NCBI GenBank assembly: GCA_046724035.1
Contig: JBKOVT010000334.1
Span: 1-16,677 of the forward strand
From: DATARH01 sp046724035
GTDB taxonomy: Bacteria > Pseudomonadota > Alphaproteobacteria > ATCC43930 > CGMCC-115725
Length of the DNA: 16,677 nucleotides
Reading direction: 5' to 3'
Under the pieces are notes generated by a model. That model did no database searches, had not been told where the DNA came from, and was given only the letters and a program-made list of their open reading frames with translations. The position numbers and the translations under genes are program-made. Shown here piece by piece: positions 1-6,084 of the stretch (positions are counted from its first letter, which is position 1; each line of letters opens with the position of its first letter).

Positions 1-396
1 TGCGAGCGCATGTTCGACCGGAACGGCTGGCCCGGTGCCTGGCGGAACGGCATCTACGGGCACCACCACTATCACAGCACGGCGCATGAGGTGCTCGGCA
101 TCGCGGCGGGATCGGCGCGGGTGCGGCTCGGCGGCGAAAGCGGGCAAAGCGTCGAGCTGCGCGCGGGTGATGTCGTCGTGATCCCGGCCGGGGTCGCGCA
201 TAAGCGCGAGAGCGCGACTTCCGATCTGCTGGTCATCGGCTCCTATCCGCGTGGCCAGAGCCCCGACCATTGCCGCGCCGAGCCCGGTCTCCATGACGCC
301 GCGATCGGGCGGATCGCCCGCGTGCCGTTGCCAGCGGCGGATCCGGTCACCGGCGGCGCAGGGCCGCTGCTCGAGTTCTGGCGGGGTACTCGCTAA
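1..396 (+). CDS. Cupin-domain protein, 5'-truncated by the window edge
   Basis: The reading frame is open back to base 1 (Cys-Glu-Arg precede the first Met at base 10), so the true start lies outside the window. The visible 131 residues hold most of a single cupin barrel. Motif 1 fits the G-x5-HxH-x4-E-x6-G pattern around the HHHYHSTAHEVLG stretch, and motif 2 fits G-x5-PxG-x2-H in GDVVVIPAGVAH. The three His and one Glu of these motifs normally bind one divalent metal. From the family, this is a small cytosolic metal-binding cupin. The specific reaction cannot be told: dioxygenase, isomerase and sensory cupins share the motifs. The gene ends at TAA and converges on the lipoprotein gene 21 bp away, with no obvious terminator between. 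I am confident of the fold and not of any function. Confidence 0.85.
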   Translation, partial: CERMFDRNGWPGAWRNGIYGHHHYHSTAHEVLGIAAGSARVRLGGESGQSVELRAGDVVVIPAGVAHKRESATSDLLVIGSYPRGQSPDHCRAEPGLHDAAIGRIARVPLPAADPVTGGAGPLLEFWRGTR

Positions 397-417
397 CCGC
401 CGCTCATTCCGCAGCAT

Positions 418-789
418 CTATTTTTCGAAAATTTCCTCTTCCTGCTTCTTCTCGACCACAACAGGCAGAGGCGGCAGCTCGGCCAAGCAGTGCCCGGCAT
501 AGAGGATGTCGCCGCCATTGCCGAATGGGCCGACGGCATCGGCGACGAATCGCCGAGTGTCGATGACGTAGCCGTCCGGGCACATCCCGTGGAATTTCAG
601 TGCATCGACGATCCAGTCCCGGCGCAGGCGCTCGGCCTCGCCGTCATCGTTTTCGGTCATCACCGTGTTGGTATGCGCGCTGTACAGGAAGTCCGCGGGG
701 CCGGTTGCCGCGAACCCTTCATAACGCGTCGTGCCGCGGCACCCGATCAGAACTAGCACGCAGAGCAGAGCAAGCACCCGCAGCCGCAT
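418..789 (-). CDS. Small predicted outer-membrane lipoprotein, function unknown
   Basis: This is a 123-residue protein starting at the ATG whose complement is 787-789, preceded by a G-rich stretch (GGGGGGCGGG). A longer reading from 882 would bury the signal peptide, so I reject it. The N-terminus is a textbook type II signal: MRLR, then a hydrophobic core and the lipobox L-I-G-C with Cys17 as the lipidation site. Arg follows the Cys, with no Asp at +2, which favours the outer membrane. The mature part contains two further Cys residues that could form a disulfide. It ends in a strongly charged tail (EKKQEEEIFEK). I recognise no domain. It is transcribed away from the acyltransferase gene and converges on the cupin gene, so it is probably its own transcription unit. 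Confidence 0.72.
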   Translation of the reverse strand: MRLRVLALLCVLVLIGCRGTTRYEGFAATGPADFLYSAHTNTVMTENDDGEAERLRRDWIVDALKFHGMCPDGYVIDTRRFVADAVGPFGNGGDILYAGHCLAELPPLPVVVEKKQEEEIFEK

Positions 790-932
790 CGCACCCGCCC
801 CCCATCGCAGGATCGCTCTGTATTGTCCGATTCGGCAACACACCGCAAGCACCGCAACGCATGCCGGTTGGGCGAAGGTCAAGCCACGGCGAATGCGAGG
901 CCGGTTTCGCCCGTTGTCTCCGGGGTCACTGC

Positions 933-938
933 GGAGAG
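933..938 (+). promoter_or_regulatory. Ribosome binding site deciding a TTG start
   Basis: GGAGAG lies 6 nt upstream of the in-frame TTG at 945. The in-frame ATG at 861 has no purine-rich box at a useful distance. This spacing is the main reason for choosing TTG as the acyltransferase start. Confidence 0.5.
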
Positions 939-944
939 CGGCGC

Positions 945-1997
945 TTGGAGCGGCATAACAATTTCGACCTGCTGCGCCTGCTGGCGGCCCTCTCGGTCAT
1001 CTTCTCGCATGCCTTTCTGCTGGCCGAAAATTCGCAGGATCATGATCCACTGGTAATCGTGACCGGCGGCCAGGCGATTCTCGGTCTCGTGGGCGTTTTC
1101 GTGTTTTTCACGATCAGCGGCTATCTGATCTCGCAGAGCTTCGAGACGACGCTCTCGCCCTTTGTGTTTCTGGCGAAGCGCGCCTTGCGGATTTTCCCCG
1201 GGCTGTTCGGGTGCCTTTTTGTTTGCGTGTTCGCGATCGGACCGCTCGTCACGAATTTGCCGCTCGGCGAGTATCTGGCGAAGCCCGAGGCCTGGCTGTT
1301 CCTGCTGCACAATGCGGTGCTCGACATCAATTACAACCGGCTGCCCGGGGTCGTGTTCTGGCAGGGCAATATCGGCGGCATCGTCAATGGCCCGCTGTGG
1401 AGCCTGCCCTGCGAGGCGCTGCTGTATCTGATGCTGTTCGGCCTCGGAATCTGCCGGCTGCTCACCCTGCCGGTCTCGCTGATATTGCTCGCGGCCGGGA
1501 TCGTCTGCCTGCAAATCGAATTGGTCGACAACAGCTTTGGCAGCGCATTGTGGCTGCTCGGATTTTTCGCGGCCGGCATGTGCCTCTACCGGCTGCGCGA
1601 TCTCGGGCCGCGGCTGTTTGCAGGACGCTGGGCGCTGCTGGCGCTGAGCGGTCTGGCGCTCAGCATTCCGGCGGGGCTGTTTCTTGTCGGCTTCGCGCTG
1701 TTCGGCAGTTATCTCGTCATTTATCTGGCGCTGCACCGCCGGCTGCCGGTCGTGCGCGCCGCCCGCTTCGGCGATTTGTCGTACGGGCTCTACATCTATG
1801 GCTGGCCGGTCGAGCAATGCGTGGTTTATGCGAGCGGCGCGACGGCGCCTTGGTGGCTCGTGTTCGGGATCGCGGCGCCGGTCACCGCCGCGATCGCGTT
1901 TCTATCATGGCACCTGATCGAGAAGCGCTGCCGCTGGCAGAACCGCGCCGCGGCTAGGCCGGCGCTCGCACCGGCCGCGGCCGCGGGCGGCGGCTAG
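945..1997 (+). CDS. Acyltransferase 3 family integral membrane protein
   Basis: This is a polytopic inner-membrane protein of the acyltransferase 3 (OafA/NodX-like) family, which moves acyl groups onto sugars, surface polysaccharides or antibiotics. From TTG 945 it is 350 residues, a usual size. Family marks in order are: NNFDLLRLLAA with the conserved His22 after VIFS (presumed catalytic); FFTISGYLIS; the RALRIFPG motif; WSLPCEALLYL with the conserved Glu; and about ten hydrophobic segments ending in a short Ala-rich cytosolic tail. Starting at TTG puts the first residues (LERHNNFDLLR) where homologues usually begin. The alternative ATG at 861 adds 28 polar residues and a poorer ribosome site. 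Its TAG overlaps the TAG of the convergent MFS gene by 4 nt. No glycosyltransferase or polysaccharide gene lies nearby, so the acceptor is unknown. Confidence 0.85.
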   Translation: MERHNNFDLLRLLAALSVIFSHAFLLAENSQDHDPLVIVTGGQAILGLVGVFVFFTISGYLISQSFETTLSPFVFLAKRALRIFPGLFGCLFVCVFAIGPLVTNLPLGEYLAKPEAWLFLLHNAVLDINYNRLPGVVFWQGNIGGIVNGPLWSLPCEALLYLMLFGLGICRLLTLPVSLILLAAGIVCLQIELVDNSFGSALWLLGFFAAGMCLYRLRDLGPRLFAGRWALLALSGLALSIPAGLFLVGFALFGSYLVIYLALHRRLPVVRAARFGDLSYGLYIYGWPVEQCVVYASGATAPWWLVFGIAAPVTAAIAFLSWHLIEKRCRWQNRAAARPALAPAAAAGGG

Positions 1998-3307
1998 ATC
2001 GGGTTCGTCAGGCGCGGTATCCGGCCGGCTGCGGCGGTGGTTGCGGCGAGCGAGGCGGCGTGCCGCTGGCGCATCGGCCGCAGCACAAACGGCGCGGCGA
2101 GCGCCGCCACCAGGTTCATCGCCGCGGCGGCGAGAAACACCGAATGCCAGCTGCCGGTCGCGCCGGCCAGCACATTGCCGAGCGGCACCAGCAGCGAGGC
2201 CGTGCCCTTCGCGGTGTAGAGCAGGCCGGCGTTGGTGGTCGCGTATTTGACGCCGTAGACGTCGGTGCAGGTCGAGGGGAAGAGGCTGTAGATCTCGCCC
2301 CAGGCAAAGAACACGACGCCGCTCAGGATCACGAACATCACCGGGTCGTGGCCGAGCATGCTCAGCGCGTAGATCCCGATCGCTTCGAGACCGAAAGCGA
2401 TCAACATCGTGTTTTCGCGCCCGATATTGTCCGACACCCAGCCGAAGAACGGACGCGTGAGGCCGTTCAGGATGCGGTCAATCGAGAGCGCGAAGGTGAG
2501 CGCCGGCAAGGTGAGGCCGATCAAGCTGACCGGCACGGCGTCGATCTTGAAGTCCTTGGCGATCGGCGCGAGCTGCGCGGTCGCCATCAGGCCGCCGGCC
2601 CCGACCAGCACAAACATCCCATACATGACCCAGAAGATCGGCGAGCGGACCATTTCCAAGGGTGTGTAATCGCGCGTGGTCTGCTGCAAGCGGGCTTGCG
2701 GGGCCGGCGTCTCGCCGGGCACCGGCGCGCGCAGGAGCATCGACACCAGCACGACGATGATGCCCTGGCCGATGCCGAACCACAGGAAGGCGCTCTCATA
2801 GCCGAAATCGCCGATGACCTGCTGGATCGGGATGATCGTCAGGGCAGAGCCGGCGCCAAAGCCGGCCGCGGTCAGTCCGGCGCAGAGGCCGCGCCGGTCA
2901 GGAAACCATTTCAGCGCGTTGCCGATGCAGGTGCCGTAGACGGCGCCGGCGCCGATCCCGCCGATCGCGGCGGCGATGTAGAGGAGTACGAGCGAGTCGG
3001 CAAAGGCGTTCATGACCCAGGCGATGCCGACTAGGACGCCGCCGATCAAGACAACGATCTTGGGGCCGAAGCGGTCGACAAACCAGCCCTCGACCGGCAC
3101 GAGCCAGGTCTCGGTCAAAACGAAGATGCTAAAGGCAACCTGAATTGCCGCACGACCCCAATGGTATTTGGCATCGATCGGCAAAACGAATAGCGTCCAG
3201 CCGTATTGCAGGTTGGCGATCATCACCATGCAGACGATGCCAAAGGCTAGCTGCAGCCAGCGTAACGGTGAGGGCCGCGCAGCGGCGGCGCGCGCATCGA
3301 TAGTCAT
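1994..3307 (-). CDS. oxlT: MFS transporter, oxalate/formate antiporter (OxlT) type
   Basis: This is a 437-residue, 12-helix MFS carrier. The ATG (complement of 3305-3307) follows a strong GGAAGAGGAAGAG ribosome site. The N-terminal half has the GWFVDRFGPK loop (residues 74-83), a form of MFS motif A. The second half has GRENTM after helix 8 and the YTAKG segment with Lys367, plus Arg278 and Arg285. OxlT needs one Arg and one Lys within its membrane helices to bind oxalate, and these are candidates by position. The protein resembles the alphaproteobacterial oxalate/formate antiporters, which exchange extracellular oxalate for intracellular formate. No frc or oxc gene (formyl-CoA transferase, oxalyl-CoA decarboxylase) is in the window, so another dicarboxylate or monocarboxylate remains possible. 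It is divergent from the S10 peptidase gene and converges with the acyltransferase, sharing a CTAG at the stops. Confidence 0.82.
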   Translation of the reverse strand: MTIDARAAAARPSPLRWLQLAFGIVCMVMIANLQYGWTLFVLPIDAKYHWGRAAIQVAFSIFVLTETWLVPVEGWFVDRFGPKIVVLIGGVLVGIAWVMNAFADSLVLLYIAAAIGGIGAGAVYGTCIGNALKWFPDRRGLCAGLTAAGFGAGSALTIIPIQQVIGDFGYESAFLWFGIGQGIIVVLVSMLLRAPVPGETPAPQARLQQTTRDYTPLEMVRSPIFWVMYGMFVLVGAGGLMATAQLAPIAKDFKIDAVPVSLIGLTLPALTFALSIDRILNGLTRPFFGWVSDNIGRENTMLIAFGLEAIGIYALSMLGHDPVMFVILSGVVFFAWGEIYSLFPSTCTDVYGVKYATTNAGLLYTAKGTASLLVPLGNVLAGATGSWHSVFLAAAAMNLVAALAAPFVLRPMRQRHAASLAATTAAAGRIPRLTNPI

Positions 3308-3404
3308 GTCTCTTCCTCTTCCGGCATTCCTCGCGAAGGTCCTGCGTGACCGGCTTTGTCGGCTCTCATCCTTCAGGGGTGTCGGCCTACATCGCGCTCT
3401 GAAC

Positions 3405-5021
3405 GTGAAACAACGGCTCTATCGTTTAATTTCCCCTAACTTTTGCACACGGGCATCTCGGCACGAGGCTATCATAAATAACGCAGAGTTAATACATATA
3501 GTTAACGTAAAGTTAACGCGACGTCGAGCGATCGCCTTCGTCTGTGGCGGGATCGCGGCAGGATCTCTGGCTTTTTCGGCTGTTGCCGATGACAAGCCCG
3601 GGCCCGCTGAGCCGCCGCAACGGGTCGAGACCCGCCACAGCATCACACTGGGCAACCATTCGCTCGATTACCGTGCGATTGCCGAGACGATCGGGCTGAC
3701 CGACCAGAAGGGCGAACCAAGCGCATCGATCTTCACGGTCTCTTATCTGGCCGAACCCGCGGCGGGGGAGCGGCGGCCGGTCGCCTTTGTGTTCAACGGC
3801 GGCCCGGGCGCCGCTTCGGTGTTTCTGCATCTGGGGGCGCTGGGGCCCCGCATTCTCGATTCACCGCCGACCGGGGCGGCGCCGAACCCGCCCTACAACC
3901 TTGTCGACAACCCCTCGACTTGGCTCGCCTTCAGCGATCTCGTCTTTGTCGACCCGGTCGGCACCGGGTTCAGCCGCGGCAAGGGCAAGGAGGACAATCC
4001 GGACAAGCCGTTTTGGAACGTGCAGAGCGACGTCAATTCGCTGGGTGCGGTCGTGCGGCGTTGGCTCACCCGGCACCAGCGCTGGACGTCGCCGGTCTAT
4101 CTTGTCGGCGAGAGCTATGGCGGCTACCGCGCCGCGGCGATGGCGCGGAGCCTGCCGCGCGATGTCGGGGTCACGGTCAGCGGGCTCGTGCTGGTCTCGC
4201 CGGCGCTCGACATGGAAATCCTGCACCCGGATATCAGCAACACGCTGGCCCCCGCCTTTCGCCTGCCCTCCTTTGCGGCAAGTGCGGCGGCGCTTGGCGG
4301 CCGACCCGCGACCGGCGAAGCGATCGGCGATGCGGAGCGGTTCGCGCTGACCGACTATCAAACCGGGCTCGCGGCATTAAAGGGCGTTCCGGCGCCGGGC
4401 GACCCGTTCATCGGCCGGCTGGCGCAGCTGATCGGATTGCCCGAGGAGGTAGTGCGTCGCGCCCGCGGCCGCGTCTCCGGCCATCTCTTTGCGCGCGAGC
4501 TACGCCGGGCGCAGGGCGAGGTGCTGAGCCAATACGACGCGACCGTGACGCGGCCCGGCGCCGCCGATCCGGAGAACGACAATGCCGGGGATCCGGTGCT
4601 CGATGCGTCGGTCGCATCCTATACAGCGGCCTTCGCGACCTACGCCGCGGACGCCCTCGACTACCATACCGAGCAGCCCTACCGCGTCTTGCCGCACGAG
4701 GTGTCGCGGCAATGGAACTGGGATTCCGGGCATGAGGGTGGCGCGCTGGGTCTGCCCTTGTCGGCACTCGAGAACACGTTGCTGGCGCATCCCGAGACGC
4801 GGCTCCTCGTCGTCAATGGCCGCTACGATCTTGTGACGCCCTATCTCTCGTCGCGCTGGCTAATCGACCAGATGTCGGTACCTGCCTCGGTGCGCGCCGG
4901 CATTCGCGTCCGGGTCTATGAGGGCGGGCACATGATGTATATGCGCCCGGCCCCGCGCGCCGCGCTCGCCACCGACGCCGCCGAGCTGTTCGCGCCCGAA
5001 AACGGCGGCTCTCGGAACTAG
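3405..5021 (+). CDS. Secreted S10 serine carboxypeptidase, start codon uncertain
   Basis: This is a peptidase family S10 (carboxypeptidase Y-like) enzyme that removes C-terminal residues, probably in the periplasm. Numbering from GTG 3405, the oxyanion-loop motif NGGPGAAS comes first, then VGESYGG with nucleophile Ser237, then NGRYDLVTP with Asp475 and EGGHMMY with His509. The triad looks intact. A twin-arginine-like signal (TRRRAIAF, hydrophobic core, AVA then DD) lies at residues 37-63, with cleavage likely after residue 61. The only ATG, GTG or TTG in frame before the mature domain is GTG 3405. It has no ribosome site and adds about 35 residues from AT-rich, intergenic-looking DNA. A natural start would be at the VKLTRRR position (GTA 3507) or ATA 3498, neither canonical. 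The fold is certain and the start is not. Confidence 0.85.
   Translation: MKQRLYRLISPNFCTRASRHEAIINNAELIHIVNVKLTRRRAIAFVCGGIAAGSLAFSAVADDKPGPAEPPQRVETRHSITLGNHSLDYRAIAETIGLTDQKGEPSASIFTVSYLAEPAAGERRPVAFVFNGGPGAASVFLHLGALGPRILDSPPTGAAPNPPYNLVDNPSTWLAFSDLVFVDPVGTGFSRGKGKEDNPDKPFWNVQSDVNSLGAVVRRWLTRHQRWTSPVYLVGESYGGYRAAAMARSLPRDVGVTVSGLVLVSPALDMEILHPDISNTLAPAFRLPSFAASAAALGGRPATGEAIGDAERFALTDYQTGLAALKGVPAPGDPFIGRLAQLIGLPEEVVRRARGRVSGHLFARELRRAQGEVLSQYDATVTRPGAADPENDNAGDPVLDASVASYTAAFATYAADALDYHTEQPYRVLPHEVSRQWNWDSGHEGGALGLPLSALENTLLAHPETRLLVVNGRYDLVTPYLSSRWLIDQMSVPASVRAGIRVRVYEGGHMMYMRPAPRAALATDAAELFAPENGGSRN
3488..3518. repeat. Repeated GTTAA/GTTAACG words upstream of or at the S10 peptidase start
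   Basis: GTTAA occurs at 3488-3492, 3501-3505 and 3512-3516. The last two are part of an exact 7-mer, GTTAACG, repeated with an 11-nt period, about one helical turn. GTTAAC is itself a palindrome. The block sits in an AT-rich patch between two divergent genes in a GC-rich genome, which is what an operator or promoter region would look like. On the minus strand TTAACT-N16-TATTAA could be a weak promoter for the MFS gene. The role is inference. Confidence 0.35.
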
Positions 5022-5055
5022 CAGGCGGCCGATCCCGGCGACTGGGCCGGCGCGG

Positions 5056-5083
5056 TTGACATGACCGCGGGGGCGGCTTATCT
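5056..5083 (+). promoter_or_regulatory. Sigma-70-type promoter of the tRNA-Leu gene
   Basis: A perfect -35 hexamer TTGACA (5056-5061) is followed after 16 nt by TTATCT (5078-5083), a good -10. Transcription would begin near 5090, about 12 nt before the tRNA 5' end. The short leader fits a tRNA gene transcribed on its own. Confidence 0.7.
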
Positions 5084-5101
5084 CCGCCCGGCCACCGATG
5101 G

Positions 5102-5186
5102 GCGCCCGTGGCGGAATTGGCAGACGCGCACGGTTCAGGTCCGTGTTCCGAAAGGAGTGGTGGTTCGACTCCACTCGGGCGCACCA
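5102..5186 (+). tRNA. tRNA-Leu, anticodon CAG
   Basis: This is an 85-nt class II tRNA that folds completely. The acceptor stem GCGCCCG/CGGGCGC (5102-5108 with 5176-5182) is followed by discriminator A and an encoded CCA (5184-5186). The anticodon stem CACGG/CCGTG flanks the loop TTCAGGT, placing anticodon CAG at 5136-5138, which reads CUG. The long variable arm (5146-5158, TCC-GAAA-GGA) is typical of tRNA-Leu. The T arm is GGTGG/CCACT with loop TTCGACT. CUG is probably a common leucine codon in a genome this GC-rich. I saw no clear terminator just downstream. Confidence 0.97.
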
Positions 5187-5235
5187 TTCTCCCGCACGGT
5201 CGATAGGCTTCGGTCAGCCCCGCTCTGGCAGCCGA

Positions 5236-5418
5236 CTAGGCTCCCTGCGCCGACTCCAAGACGCCGTCGAGACAAGCCGTCACTTCGGCGATCTCGGCCC
5301 GCAACTCTTCCGCCTGCACGAAATCGCGACGGGCCAGGGCTTGCGCCTGTAACCCCCGCAATTCGCGCAGCCAGTCCTGCGCATCGCGCATCAGGACGTT
5401 GTTCTCGGGTTTCGGCAT
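5236..5418 (-). CDS. 60-residue UVR-motif-like small protein
   Basis: The start is the ATG complementary to 5416-5418, preceded by GGGGGGTG at good spacing. A longer frame upstream to 5511 is Gly/Pro-rich and unlikely to be coding. The protein is almost all alpha-helical. Residues about 26-45 (QALARRDFVQAEELRAEIAE) resemble the UVR motif of UvrB and UvrC, whose pattern is DF-x2-A-x2-LR-x2-I. UVR motifs form helical hairpins that mediate protein-protein contacts in UvrBC, ClpC and McsA-type proteins. A stand-alone copy could be a small adaptor, but nothing in the sequence names its partner. Convergence with the tRNA gene and divergence from the DoxX gene suggest its own transcript. A generic short coiled coil is the alternative reading. 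Confidence 0.6.
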   Translation of the reverse strand: MPKPENNVLMRDAQDWLRELRGLQAQALARRDFVQAEELRAEIAEVTACLDGVLESAQGA

Positions 5419-5582
5419 TCGGCACCCCCCAATCCGCGTTGCTGCACCGCAGTAGGCATACGGGGCCGGAGTACCGCCGGTTCCGTTCAGGGGCCGCCCG
5501 TGCCGCGGCATCTCTTCGCGGCCGGCATTTCACAAAGCGTTGATCGCGCACATCCGGTCGTCCACGTTAGGTTTGCTGGGCC

Positions 5583-5609
5583 CGGCCGGCAAACGGCGCG
5601 GCCGGCAAA
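5583..5609. repeat. Short direct repeat CGGCCGGCAAA, two copies
   Basis: CGGCCGGCAAA occurs at 5583-5593 and again at 5599-5609, a 16-nt period, just upstream of the DoxX ribosome site. It lies in the 213-bp gap between the small UVR-like gene and the DoxX gene, where I see no other feature. It may be chance in GC-rich DNA or part of the control region. Confidence 0.3.
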
Positions 5610-5620
5610 GGAGAGCGAAG

Positions 5621-5626
5621 AGGAGG
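5621..5626 (+). promoter_or_regulatory. Strong ribosome binding site fixing a GTG start
   Basis: AGGAGG lies 5 nt upstream of GTG 5632. It decides the DoxX start over the longer frame beginning at 5500, whose first 44 codons do not look like protein. Confidence 0.7.
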
Positions 5627-5631
5627 GGAGC

Positions 5632-6078
5632 GTGGCCGACTGGACCGGTTTGAGGATCACTTGGGAGCCGCGAATTCTCAGTGTTCTGCGGATCGTAACC
5701 GGGCTGCTTTATTTGCAATCCGGGCTCAACAAGCTGATCAATTTTCCGCCCACGCCGAACCACGCGCCGTACAATTGGCAAAGCCTGGTGCCGGGCGTTG
5801 CCGGTCCGCTCGAGACAGTTGGCGGCATTCTGCTGATCTTCGGCCTGTTCACCCGGCCGGTCGCGTTTATCCTGTCCGGCGAGATGGCCTTTGCGTATTT
5901 CATGGCGCATGCACCGCGCGGGTTCTACCCCTACAACAACGGGGGATCGCTGGCGGTACTTTACTGCTTCGTATTTCTGTACCTGTTCGTCGCCGGCGGT
6001 GGCGAGTGGAGCCTCGACCGGCTCTTGCGGCGGAGCGGAGCGTCAACTTCCGGAGCCACCGCGAGGCGGGTGGCGTAA
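5632..6078 (+). CDS. DoxX-family integral membrane protein
   Basis: This 148-residue protein begins at GTG behind a near-perfect ribosome site. It has four hydrophobic segments (about 15-36, 57-73, 75-93 and 105-122). DoxX-family marks are LRIVTGLLYLQSGLNKL in helix 1, ETVGGILLIFGLFTRPVA, the MAHAPRGFYPYNNGG loop, and the closing GGGEWSLDRLL. The family is a set of small inner-membrane proteins. Some are linked to thiosulfate:quinone oxidoreductase or to oxidative-stress complexes, but most have no known activity. The gene converges on the S9 peptidase with only 6 bp between stops. No sulfur or quinone gene is adjacent, so I do not assign a specific role. Confidence 0.88.
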   Translation: MADWTGLRITWEPRILSVLRIVTGLLYLQSGLNKLINFPPTPNHAPYNWQSLVPGVAGPLETVGGILLIFGLFTRPVAFILSGEMAFAYFMAHAPRGFYPYNNGGSLAVLYCFVFLYLFVAGGGEWSLDRLLRRSGASTSGATARRVA

Positions 6079-6084
6079 TCCCGT

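Noticed and set aside
600..944. Long 5' extension of the acyltransferase frame starting at GTG 600
   Set aside because: It runs antisense over the lipoprotein gene, is Arg/Pro/Ser-rich without family similarity, and precedes the natural N-terminus of the enzyme.
879..1817. 312-codon open frame on the minus strand opposite the acyltransferase
   Set aside because: Gln/Arg/Glu-rich sequence with no domain, fully inside a clear membrane-protein gene; a typical GC-rich shadow frame.
2060..3034. 324-codon open frame on the plus strand opposite the MFS transporter
   Set aside because: His/Arg/Asp-rich shadow with no recognisable fold, while the opposite strand encodes a complete 12-helix carrier.
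3168..3404. 5' extension of the S10 peptidase frame back into the MFS gene
   Set aside because: It overlaps the start of the MFS coding region on the other strand and has low-complexity, non-family sequence.
5102..5186. tRNA-Leu as an integration (att) site of a genomic island
   Set aside because: I saw no integrase gene and no direct repeat of the tRNA 3' end elsewhere in the window; the flanks look like ordinary chromosome.
5098..5352. Small open frame running through the tRNA-Leu
   Set aside because: The sequence folds perfectly as a tRNA with its own promoter, so a coding gene across it is implausible.
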